Assembly: GCA_021234155.1 (NCBI GenBank)
Contig: JAJEKV010000017.1
Coordinates: 425,467-489,466 of the forward strand
Length of the DNA stretch: 64,000 nucleotides
Direction: 5' to 3'
Source of the DNA: Isoetes taiwanensis
Lineage: Eukaryota; Streptophyta; Lycopodiopsida; Isoetales; Isoetaceae
Shown: piece by piece, positions 36,916 through 48,100 of the stretch
Layout: every line of letters starts with the position of its first letter
Position numbering within the stretch: position 1 is the first letter of the stretch
Made by a program: the position numbers and the translations under genes
Notes under the pieces: generated by a model
Databases searched by the model: none
What the model saw: only the letters and a program-made list of their open reading frames with translations
Told to the model about the DNA's origin: nothing

Positions 36916-37260
36916 ATTATTGAAGGGTTTATTTCGCGACCGTAGCCACGGTGCAAGGCGAAATCGACCGAAAGTTACAAATTATTGAAGGGTTTATTTT
37001 GCACCGTGGGCTACGATTAAATACGTGGATCCAGTTTAGTTACAGGCCCATATTTCGCACCGTCGCCACGGTGCGATTAAAATTCGATTATAAATTATTG
37101 AAGGGTTTATTTCGCGACCGTAGCCACGGTCGCGAAATCGACTTCGATTACAAATTATTGAAGGGCCTATTACGCATCGGGGGCTACGGTCTTGTAAATA
37201 CGGATCCGCTTTTAGTTACAGGCCCATATTTTCACTGATGGCCACAATGCGCAATACATG
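36916..37260. repeat. Palindromic CGACCGTAGCCACGGTCG repeat array, copy 2
   Basis: At least six units are present. The best palindrome is ATTTCGCGACCGT-AGCC-ACGGTCGCGAAAT at 37109-37138 (13-base arms). Each is preceded by AAATTATTGAAGGGTTTATT, at about 36916, 36977, 37091 and 37149. The motif recurs at 118-300, 36.6 kb away. The regular spacing and palindromes suggest a subterminal repeat region of a DNA transposon, unproven. Confidence 0.75.
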
Positions 37261-37347
37261 CATCCAATTTACTTACAATACAGCATTTCGCACACTGAGC
37301 ACTATCGAACTGATAAATAAACCAACTCTTTTACAGTAGAGACGCTA

Positions 37348-40300
37348 TCAAGAGCTCTCAATACGGACATAACCTTTGCCTTGCCTACATCTCATTGATC
37401 TCCACTCCCTTGATCGCTCAACAGCTGCGGACTTATACCAAGCTTCCCTCTTTTTTTCCCGCTGGGTTTTTTGTCTAAACAACTTAGCAAGTGTTGATTC
37501 ACTCTGGTTCCGTGATTTCTTCACCCACTTGCACACGATCCTTCTGTAAAACCATTGACACAACTGCTGCAAGGAATTCCCAACTGAACCTCTGTGTTGA
37601 GTGAAACGGAAGAATGCATTCTTTGCTTGCTTATGGGACTTCTCCATTCCCTGTGTATTCCAAATTCCTAGGCTTCCATATTCCCTGACATACCACACGC
37701 CATGTGCGAACAGAATATGGACATAGTGAGTCAAATTGGCCTCACCCCATGCCGTCAGGAAAGACTTAGTGAAGTTTGTGACTGCCTCCTGGAATTTGGC
37801 AACATCATTTTCCTGCACTACCTTTTTCTGCATTTCCTTTACCAGTACGGAGATATCCTGCCATGCCTTGATTTTCTTCAGGCGTGATCTGCCACGATCA
37901 TTTCGATCATCCTCAGCTGCAATAAGATCCTTGTAAGCTTCCCAAACACCAGATAAGTTCTCTTTCGCGGGAGGCAAAAACCTCTTAGCCTTTGGACCAC
38001 CCATACTGGGTTTCAGGGGAACCTTGCCGGATACCTTTGGATCTTGAAGTATTTGTAGTGCCCACCATGAAGTCCCACATTAGATAGCACCTTTTCAACT
38101 TCATGCATGGCAGCTTTCCTAGAGCTTTGGGGTGATTTATTCCAAGCAAACAGGATACTCATGTAAACCATCTTCTCTATGATTCTCAAGAAAGCATGAA
38201 GGGTGCATATGTGTACTCTTCTTAACGGAATTGGCAGAATTGGCATCAAGGTTGTGTCCTTCTCTTCTATAGGGGACAAGCATGAGTAGTCTTACCAGCA
38301 CCATGCTTCATTCTGTACATGCATTTTATTGTCTTCAAATCTGGAGCAAGATGCCATTCAACCTCGTACTCACTATATCCGGGGCGCAAGTTTTTTTCTC
38401 CGATTCCGTGAGAGGCAATCATTGTGGGTGTTTGATCAAAATCCCATTTCAAATTATCTTGTGATTTTCCTCACGGTACCTGAAATAAACCAACCCACCA
38501 AATGTGATCTTAAATTTGGACGGAAAACTTACCATCTAGATTTGACTCTTCATTCCCTGTGTATTCAAAGCTACGTTCATTAGACTCGATTGAAACCCTC
38601 TCGTACTTCTAAGCCTTTCACCAATTCCATTTCATCCAGCTTCAAAACAATTCTTAGTTTGCGGTAAGACTCTTCTACCTTCATATCATAAAATCGAACC
38701 AAAAGTCAAGCATTCTAGTTAAGTCTATCCAAAGAATTGTTATTTTCATTAAGGCGAAAGTATCACCAAACTTGACTTCTTCTTACCTTTGGTATAGGAT
38801 GCCAATGTATCCAAGTTGACACCTTCTTTGGTCGGTGATACATATCACCAAGAAGCTCTTGCACTTCTGCGTTTCTCGATGACCTACAAGTCCTCACACT
38901 AGTCATCCTTGGTAGTAGAATAGTTTTGGTAATGCCTTGTTGTTTAAGGCCATCCTGTAAGCATCTGAACAAAGCAATATAAGCTTGCCTACTTATTCCG
39001 ACATTGTCACACAGTTCTTGCACTGATTCTGAGGTTTGACTATTCCCCAACTCCTGCAACGGTTGATGTACTACAACTTTCCTAAGTTGAATGCTACCAG
39101 GAAGCTTTAACATTCTCAATACATCATCTTTAGTAACTAATTTCTTTAATAAACCGGCAATATTAGCAGGTTTTCTCTTATTTTCTTCTGCAAAATTTGG
39201 ATCAACAAGCTTTTTAATAGCCATGACCCTTTTTTTTGAGCCTCCACCCCACAAACAAGCATTAGACATGGTTGTCATGTATTTGGTAGCAGGTAAACAA
39301 TAAACTCTTCCGGCTGATCGCCCTTCACCATAAACAACCTTGAAAACATGTTACAAAGGCAAAATCTAAATATACAGGAGATTTTAGGCTTAATTTCAGA
39401 AAACATATAAGGCTAGCGCAAAAAATAGACATAGCAAGTTACAAAGACAACATATAGTTCAGATATAGATGTGTAAATTCAGAAATTTACGACGTTCAAA
39501 ATAAGCCAATAAAGCAACAGTTTACAATGAAAACATAATAGGGGACGATTAACACTAAGGACCTTATCTGTCTGCACACCTGTATACAGCATGTAAGAAA
39601 AATAGAGGGAATAATCCTAGAGATTTGAAAACCTCAAACATACTGGATATACCAATGGTCAAGCTAAACCATAGAATAGAGAAGATCAATAGAATCAGAC
39701 TTAATAAGTTCTCAAATTTGGGCAAATTATATCAGATGTGGTAATAACATGAAGCTTAGGAAAGGAACATAATCCATGACAACTGGCCACCTATAACAGT
39801 CAAAAGTTAAAACAGACCCTGTTCATAAACTCTTAAGCAAGCATTATAAGAGGGGATCTAACTAAAGGGAAGTCTGACTTGGTATAATACAGTAAATACC
39901 TCAAAATGTAAATAGAGACATAAATCAAGCAGATAGAAAACATATACTATGTAAATTTAGGGGTAGGGCTCACATAGCAATAAATATCATAAAAGAGTTG
40001 AACTAAAGAGAAGATAGAGTGCAGGTTAAAAAGGAAAAACGATCAACATTAATTATCATGAAGGAAGCATAACAAGCATGACAAAATTTTCTACTGAAAC
40101 TTTCTTTGTAAAGATATCTAGGAGATTCTAGAAAGGCAACTATATGTAGAAAGAAATATGGAGATTCACACTATTATCTATTGAAACCTGATTTGGTGAT
40201 GTGTCAAGTAGATCAATCGCAGCTGGAACCATAGGAGCAACAGGTACAATAGGGACTTCTGCATGATGTTTTTCGGGCAATAATGGAGAGCATAGGACAA

Positions 40301-40707
40301 TGTTGGGATTATCTGCTGCAGCATGATCAGAACTGCCTTCTCCTTCCAGATTGATGGGATTTTTCACTGAACCAGCGGTTTTTGTATGCTTATGAAAATC
40401 AAAAATCTTTTTCCTTTTCTCTGATCTCAATCTTTCTTCCTCCATTTTGATTAGGGTGGCTTTATTGAAGCCCCCTTTTTCGCCTACCCATACACTGTCG
40501 AAAGCAGAGCCAAGAACAGCAAGACTGAATGTAATCATAGGAGAAGCAATTTCTGGCGGATATGCATCCTTTAAATAACCAACATACAAATACCTAGCTG
40601 GAAAATCTTCTTTCTAATATCAAGAAACCTGTGAATTGTAGCCAGAAAAGGTGAATCAGTTAGGCCTATGTCGACATCGGATGCCATCGTGAGCAAAATT
40701 GGGTCGC
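37348..40707 (-). mobile_element. Multi-exon transposon-type gene with THY-HxxFAH ... QGMEKSH domain
   Basis: On the minus strand, coding pieces line up: exon 1 from Met at about 40707 (MASDVDIGLTDSPFL) to P-N-Q at the donor CAG|gtttca (40188), a second exon starting G-D-Q-P at 39322, a frame MTTMSNACLWGGGSKKRVMA (39278-38763), LAPDLKTIKCMYRMKHGA near 38330, LHAFLRIIEKMVYM then GGHYKYFKI (38013-38279), and PSMGGPKAKRF through LTHYVHILFAHGVWYVREYG, SLGIWNTQGMEKSHKQAKNAF to a basic end at 37348. The last part resembles a domain recurrent in transposon-encoded proteins of animals, oomycetes and non-seed plants, recalled from memory without an accession. Several frame changes occur at CTG or CAG. 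It starts just downstream of an agggttagggtttcggcggc stretch. Confidence 0.5.
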
Positions 40708-41373
40708 AGGAGCTGCCGCCGAAACCCTAACCCTTAACGAATTTTTCCTTTGTCCAAAATATTTTGCTTGAAAAAAACATGTTAAATATTGTGTAGAAGA
40801 GAATAGGGCAATATTAGTTAAGAAATATCTAGAGATTAAAGATAATCTTGGAGTAAGGCCCCATGTACATTTTAGATTATGGAGATGGAGGCCTAAGGTC
40901 CTGGATGGACATTTTAGATTATGGAGATGGAGGCCTAAGGAGCCTAATACTATCCCACGAAAAAAGATATACTTTGGAGAAGTTTGCAAGAAATAAACTG
41001 ATGGCTACGGAACAAACTATTACTCCATAATGGATACACATAGACTAAGTGCATGTTTGCAATTATGGGAACCTAGTGATATTTTACCGAAATAAACAAC
41101 AACTTAATTCATTATGGAAGATAGATGGCCAGGTTACTGAAAATGATATTGTACTAACAGTAGAGAGGGATCTTGAGACAGATAACATCTGCCATATAGG
41201 TATTTTGAAGCTAGATAGAACAGGACCCGTGATTGAGAGGGTGCATACTTGACCATAAGGGAAAAATATAGGTCACGTTAAAATAGGATGCCAGATATGA
41301 GAAACCTATGAGCAGGATACTCAAAAATCTTATAGAAGTGGCAATGTCAAAAAAGTGCCACAAACCCAACATT

Positions 41374-41440
41374 ATATATATATATATATATAAAAAAAAA
41401 AAAAAAAAAAAAGAAAAAAAACAAACAGAGAGAGAGAGCG
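41374..41440. repeat. (TA)n, poly(A) and (GA)n simple repeats
   Basis: TATATATATATATATATATA is followed by about twenty A residues, an A-rich stretch and GAGAGAGAGAG. The poly(A) could be the tail of a retrocopy or the end of an element, but no target-site duplication was recognised. Confidence 0.8.
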
Positions 41441-41639
41441 GAAAATAACCAAGCAATTTTGACTTAGAATTCAACTTAGATTTAATACGGAACCACCATT
41501 TATCCGGACCTATGCCAACGGATGCGAGAAGCTTATGTCTGAAAGTTTCTCCAATAATCTACTTTAAATTTGGGACATGAATATTCTTAAAATGAGCGAA
41601 AAGTGACATTAGGTTCATTGTACCCAAATCCTGTTTATC

Positions 41640-42708
41640 GATATTTATTCAGCACACTGAATTCTACATAACGAAAATGTTTCAACCTGCTAGTAAAGTT
41701 CTGAAGGATCTCAGCCACTGCGTCTGTTGCAGGAGAATATGCACCAAGTTCTATAAAAGATGCCAGCATGCCGACTAGTGCAACATCCATAACTATCCCA
41801 ACAAGTAAATCCGATAAGTACAGCTCAAATTCATTTCAGAAGTCTTTACCCCTCTTCTGTGGCTCGGCAAATGTAGCACAATCAGAGTCAATCGCAACCT
41901 ATAGAAGCAAAGGATCAAACCTTTTGGGAAAATAAATAATTACAAATAGCATGATCCAAATTAGTTACTATCCAGTCACCCAATGAAGTCTCTAAATATC
42001 CACTTCCTTTGTCCCCTAGATTAGATTCCAAAAATGCATCTTTGAATAAGAAAGCACGAATATATAAAAGAAAATGCAATGAAATGATTTAATTTTCTTA
42101 TACATACGATGCAGCTTTTGATGATAATGCAATAATTGATTTTAAGGCTTCAAGAGAAGAAATACACCTGATAGTTGTATCTATTTGTTGATGCATTAAT
42201 AGCTAACCAATAATAAGTCAAAACGGAGGACTTAGCTCATGATAATGAACTATGGATGCATGCTTCTTAAGCAATGAAAGATCTTCTTTCTTACCTTGTA
42301 AATACTTTGAACATGAAGCTAGGGCGAGCAAGCATCCGGTTTCGTAATAAAGAGCTACTTCTTATAACTGCTCCCAAGGGCCACATCGCACTCTAAGAGA
42401 ACAAAACATTCTCTAAGAAAAAAGCCATGCAATGCCTCAAAATGTACTTGCACGGAATGATGCAAACAATATTTCCCAAATGTTACTAAACATTACTAAT
42501 GTTGCATTTCAAGATTGAATTTTCTAAGCAAGCTAACCAAAAGTTGCATGGAACAAACCATACATTTATCCTTTATGAAAATAAGCTTCTGAAGCTCAAT
42601 GTTGGCAACTGCCTGTGCAAGATTAGCAGGAAGAATAGCGCCACGAGACGTAAGCTCCTTATTAATTTCTTCAACACTTAAAACAAGCCCATATTCGTCA
42701 TCTGTATT
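41640..42708 (-). pseudogene. RETICULATA-related (DUF3411) pseudogene, partial
   Basis: Three exon-like pieces on the minus strand: about 42708-42575 (DDEYGLVLSVEEINKEL, LPANLAQAVANIELQK), about 42355-42295 (SLLRNRMLARPSFMFKV) and 41898-41640 (VAIDSDCATFAEPQKRGKDF, stop, NEFELYLSDLLVGIVMDVAL). RETICULATA-family proteins are plastid envelope membrane proteins of plants with the same order: LPADLA, RxRLLADPxFLFKxGVE, EVQKRGKDFWNEFELYxSDLLVGIVLDVALVGMLAP. The conserved Trp after KDF is a TGA (41836-41838). The protein breaks off before the conserved C-terminal half, and the last exon runs into unrelated codons. An exon-like frame with ALSIATQHSVPAVEL lies upstream at about 42740-42900 and may belong to it. 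Confidence 0.7.
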
Positions 42709-42909
42709 CTGCTCGAAAGAAATAAACGTACTTACAGAGATGGAAGAGATGTAGCATCATTCAAAACCTGATGCAAGTTTGAACCCCGGAGTTCAACTGC
42801 CGGAACTGAGTGTTGGGTTGCTATAGACAGGGCTTTGGCTATCAAAACATGAGCTTGAAGTTGTGTCTCCCAGAATGAGTATGCCGCGGGCCACAGCACT
42901 TATACAACA

Positions 42910-45180
42910 TATTGCTTGCCTGCAGTTGCATCGGATTGGAGCTTCGATCTGCCTTGCGAGTTACCCGGTTGAAACATCCGCAATCCAGAAAGCAGGTGAC
43001 TGCCAGTTTACAGGAAACAATAGGTTGGGAGCAGTTACCAGCATACCCTAGGTATGTTCCAGCATATACCTAGGATATTTAAGAACTCACATAAGCGAGG
43101 GTTTGCCCCCCTAGCCAAAAATTGGTGAAGGATCACCGTAAAAGGAGGTATTTAAATGGATGCACCAAGCTTGAAGGGGGAGTGTCAACATATTTAATCT
43201 CTGACACATTTCCTGCTGACCACATTTAGCGCTGACATAGCAAACTGTTCTGTCATATTCCTTCCAGAAGAAATTGTATTGTACTTTGTTGTTGCTTTCC
43301 TAGATTAGCCCCATGAATCATGGACTATTGCATTTATATATTTCTCAAGGTCAATCGAAACATCAGTTGTTCCATATTTCTTTGTTCTATATTTTCCTTA
43401 TAGACTTTAGAGTTTTATAGACTTGGATGCACCTGAACAACAATTTTGAAGAAAACTATTCCAAATTCCGTGAATAATCCATGGATAATGTTCATATATC
43501 TAAGAACTTTGTGTAGATGTTGGTTTTGGCAGTTTAAAAAAAGTTAGCTACAATAGAAATAGTCTTAAAGCACAAACCATATTGCTTAGAAAATGTCACA
43601 ACAAGGTATGCAACTTCTATGAGACCCTAGATTTGAACTTTGTATTCTTCGAGTCTTCTGAAGACAAATCATGTTCTTTTGGTTTCTGATGCAGCTCTCC
43701 ATCATGGAATTCTGGGATGTTAGAGACACAACATCTCTAATGGGGGTCCATTTCACTAGCATTCTCGATCACCCTACCTTCCATCTCTTCATTTCTGTTG
43801 TAATGCCTCCTTCATAGGTCATAGGGATTGATTTAAGTCAAAGACGTTGAACTTTGTGCAAGAATGGACTCTTAATCAAAGAGTTGAATTAGCTTGAAGT
43901 CCAAGTCAGACCGAATAGTTGCTCTCATTGTAAAGGCCAAGTAGGGCCAAATAGTCGATGCTCTTAATTGCTTAAAAGCTCGATAAATATATGGTTACAG
44001 AAACCTTGCAATTTTTGTGCTCTTAAAATTTTATGATTTAAAATATTCAACAACAGCTTGTGCTACATAACAATACATGGAGAAGAATACTTAAAACATA
44101 TTTTTGAAGACATCGCATTTCTGCTAAGTTAAGTGTTGAAGACAACGTCAATATCACAGAAACATAGAACAAGAAGTAGTGAATGTGAATTGCCATTTAA
44201 CATCGCTTTATGTCGTTTCCTTATGGATAGTATGAGATTAGCATGTTGTAGGAAGGTTTGATGAACATTCCTATTGAGCTTATTTCTCCAATGCATTGCG
44301 TGTCACATCCTAAGAAAGATACTATATTTAATACCCAAATCTGTCCTAACAATTGCTCATATATTGTAGACAAAAAATCAATTGTGATAAATTTGACTAA
44401 AATAATGCCTCAACCTTTTTAAGTTTTACTGAAACAAATGCCTCAACCGTTGAAGCCGAAATATATATTAGAATGTTGCCAACATTTCAGAGTAATGGAG
44501 TTTCAAGACGTGAATCCCAAAGATCATCTCAATAATTTCACGATCCATAACATCTGCAAGATTATATAACTTAAAAGTCATGCTATAATAAGTTACAGAT
44601 TTAGGTGCTATGGTGGGAAATGATATCAAAACATGACTGCCAGAGGGGTTGAACTTAGAACCTTATAGACAACTAGACTCCCTGGAATCAACACAGGAGC
44701 AACATTCATGCAATGTGAATGGAGGTTAGGATCAATTCTAGCAGTAAGAAAATCACGAATGTGGAATGAAATCACCGGAATCGCAAGTAAAACCCCAGAA
44801 TATTGTGTAGAATGGAGGAATGTTGAGTCAAAACAAGGGACAGCAGCGACATAAAAATTAATCTGTTAGCATTCCTTAAAAGAAATGATGCACATGGCAG
44901 GGCGTGATTGCCTGACATGGCTGAATTGATCCTAACCTACATTTACGTTGGTTGCACTATTGGTTTTAGAAAGTTTTAGGTTTAGATGAATAACAACCAT
45001 GGATAGTGTCTACGTGATCTTTGTGCAAAACTTCATTGATTTAGGACTTCAACTTTTATGACAATTTTGTCCGATGTTAGAAGAACAGTATCTTACAAAG
45101 AAGACCCCATAGCCAAAACAAGTTGGGCGATAGATTAAATAAGCAGGTAAATCGAGCATATATCCTTGTCTTCAGTATAC
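42910..45180. other. Gap without a recognised gene
   Basis: AT-rich intergenic sequence downstream of the SYCP2-like gene. No open frame of note and no clear repeat or RNA gene were seen. It presumably contains the 3' untranslated region and flank of the gene ending at 45191. Confidence 0.5.
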
Positions 45181-45190
45181 CATTTACAGT

Positions 45191-48100
45191 TTATGATTCC
45201 CTAACCATGTCCATTAGAAGCGTTTTTAAACCATACATTTGCCCCCCAGCCTGTAAGCAAGACCACTTATTAGACTTTGAGAGAGGAGTAGTAAAGAAAC
45301 AAAAGAGACTAAATAAAACTGAGGAAATTCAAATTTTACTGTATCTTTGTGATATGTCTGATATATAAGCAGTTAGATGTACCAAAGCTTGTTTGATCTA
45401 CAAACCTCTCTAATGGATGATACTGTTTTCTCTGTGTCAGCAAGCAATTGCTGGTTCTTTTGTTGCATCTGGGAAATCAGCCTCTTGTGTGAAGTCTCTG
45501 CAAAGTTTTAGCTTAGATTTGCATTTTTCAAAAAAGTAATAGATACAGGAAGTTTGTAAGCAAATTATCAACTTCTATCCTCTGCTTACTCTGCTTGTCT
45601 GCCAGGAGTTTAAGTTCATTCTCAGCATTCTCTGCCTGTAACTTGATTTGCTCCCAGGTCTGGTAATGAGCTTTCAGTTCCTTCTCAAAGCTTCCCCATA
45701 TTTCTTTAAGTTTCTTCTTCTGATCTATAAATATGAAGTTAAAATTTACACAGTTATGAGTTGCCAAACTTGGGGACATTTTCATTGAGAACAACCTTGT
45801 AATTGGACCTCCAAGTGGGCAAATTTCTGGTTGCAATGTTGCTTATATTCGTCTCTGCAAAAGGACTATGAGCTAAAGTCTCATTATTTTTCGAAGAAAT
45901 TCTAAGTTTTTGAACTTACACATCGGACTGAATTTGGAACTCTGTATCTTTTATTCCTTCGTCAATCTTTTCGGCAGCATTGTTTATTGCCTGAACTATT
46001 TTGTCTCTGGTCCGAGACTTCACCTTCTGCTTGAACTTTACAAGAAGGTCTGCAAACAATGTTATAACCCTGCAGTCACAATCGACATCAATGCATGACA
46101 CTACATGATGAGTGGAAAGATTGAATGCAGCAAACATCACATGGTATGCTGGAGGGAATATGGCATGGATAATACATTTCAGGGTTTCAAGGAATCATAT
46201 TGATTATGCAAAAGGTAATATTTCAGGAAAATATTTGCTCTACTTTAACTATTCCAATTGTTCCTTATTTTTGAAACTGCAAGTTAGTCCTGAGAATTTT
46301 TGGCATCCGCCATTCTTTTAGTCGTAGGGCATAATGTTTTTGAGTACTACATCTAACTAATCAAATGGCTGAAAGGAATGGAATCATAGTCAAGGAACCC
46401 CGAAGATGTGAAGATTTCATTTTGTGAGGTTTATAGAACATTTCATTTTCATGTTAAAAAGCAACAGACACAAAGTACCTAACGAGAAAATTTGCAACAT
46501 ACATACTTCGTTCCATCAGAGTAGGTGTCTGCATCCGTTGATATGGCTTCTTTGCTCTTTGCTACAGAAGTAGGGAAGGTATTCATCATCTATGCCAATC
46601 TGTGCATTAAAAAGAAGACTATATAAATTACCAAATAATACTTCTTCCTTGACTGACATAACATTTGGAGAAATATCCATTACGCCCTGCATTCCTCTGG
46701 ACTCAGTGCATACTTTGGTGGAGAGCCTTCTTCTTTGCACCCTTGAGACCCTTTGGGTACCTGGGGTGCCTGATGCAGGAGGGACTATACACGAAGTTAT
46801 AGATAATGCTCATATGTTAATAGAAATTGATGGAGGATAAAACATTTACTTGTTGGACATTTAGCTCCAGAAGCTTCTGTTGTCTGTCTTCTTTTTCGCA
46901 TACTAGTTTCTAGGTACTTTTGTTCCTGCAAGAAAGGAGCAAGTCTTGAGAAAGATCTACAATCCAAATAGAAGGAGAAACAGCTTCAACCTTGTCTTCA
47001 TATATTTCCCTTTCCTCTTCAAACTCTTCGGCTGATTGTAATATCTCTGTCTTTATTCTAGGAAAAACTCCACGATGAACACCCTTACCATCCTTGGGGA
47101 ACTCATATAGAGCTTCCAAGTTACATTTTTCTGTTAAAACCGTTTCAGCATTGCCATTCTCCTTATCTGTAGACAATGCTGGAGACTTCTCTATTGCCTG
47201 ATGTTCTATGCTATGATACAAATTTTTAGATGGCCAAGATTTTAGAAATGACTTTTGAAAGCTGTTAATCCCAGTTTCCTTAGCTTTACAATCTTTGTTT
47301 AAGAACACATGTAGGCTCTGCAACGTTCTTCCAATAACACCTTGCCCAGCGACCGGCATCTGCTCCTCTGGTGTCCTTTCCTTTCTAATCTTTACTACAT
47401 TTCTGGTTGCCTTCCTTCCCTGTTTCTTTTCTTTCCCCCTAGATTGTCTGCATATAGAGACCCCTGGTTGCACGACTCCTGAAAGCACATTGTGTTTTCC
47501 ATCATCATTTAACGTGCTAAGCATGTGTCTCTTGCGTTTGTTAGCAGTTACAGTTGCCTGCTATTCACTGTCAGTTTCAATGGGATCTGTACTTTGTCTA
47601 CTTTTTTGCGGCATTGTTCCACAAAATGTTTGATCCTGAAATTCCGTATCTAATTTGATATTTAGCACTTCATTTTGATTAATGTCTTCAATTTCAGATG
47701 AGGGCCCATCTGAGGTCTGATCCACCCTGTCTTTGCTTGATCCAAGATCATTTTCAGGCAACTTGGATAGTTCTGCTGGCGAAATCTCTTGAATTGGTTC
47801 CTGGAGTCCCTGTGCTTCTTCTTGATCAGCAGGTAGATCCTGTGTATTACAATCTTTTCGAAATCCTGCCTTAAAGTCAGAAGATTTCCCATCTCTTAGG
47901 CAAAGGTCATGAGACTTTCTGTTCCCATGATTAGAGTCATTGCAATCGTTTTTAGTCATATCATCTGGAAGCTTTGCAGTCAGATTCTCATAAGTCTTCA
48001 TCAAATTTCCCTTCTGTTGCACCACATCATTATCTGATTTACCGTTCCTGCAATCTTGTTCTGCTTTGAAATCATTTCTAATGACTTTCGTTCCAGCTAT

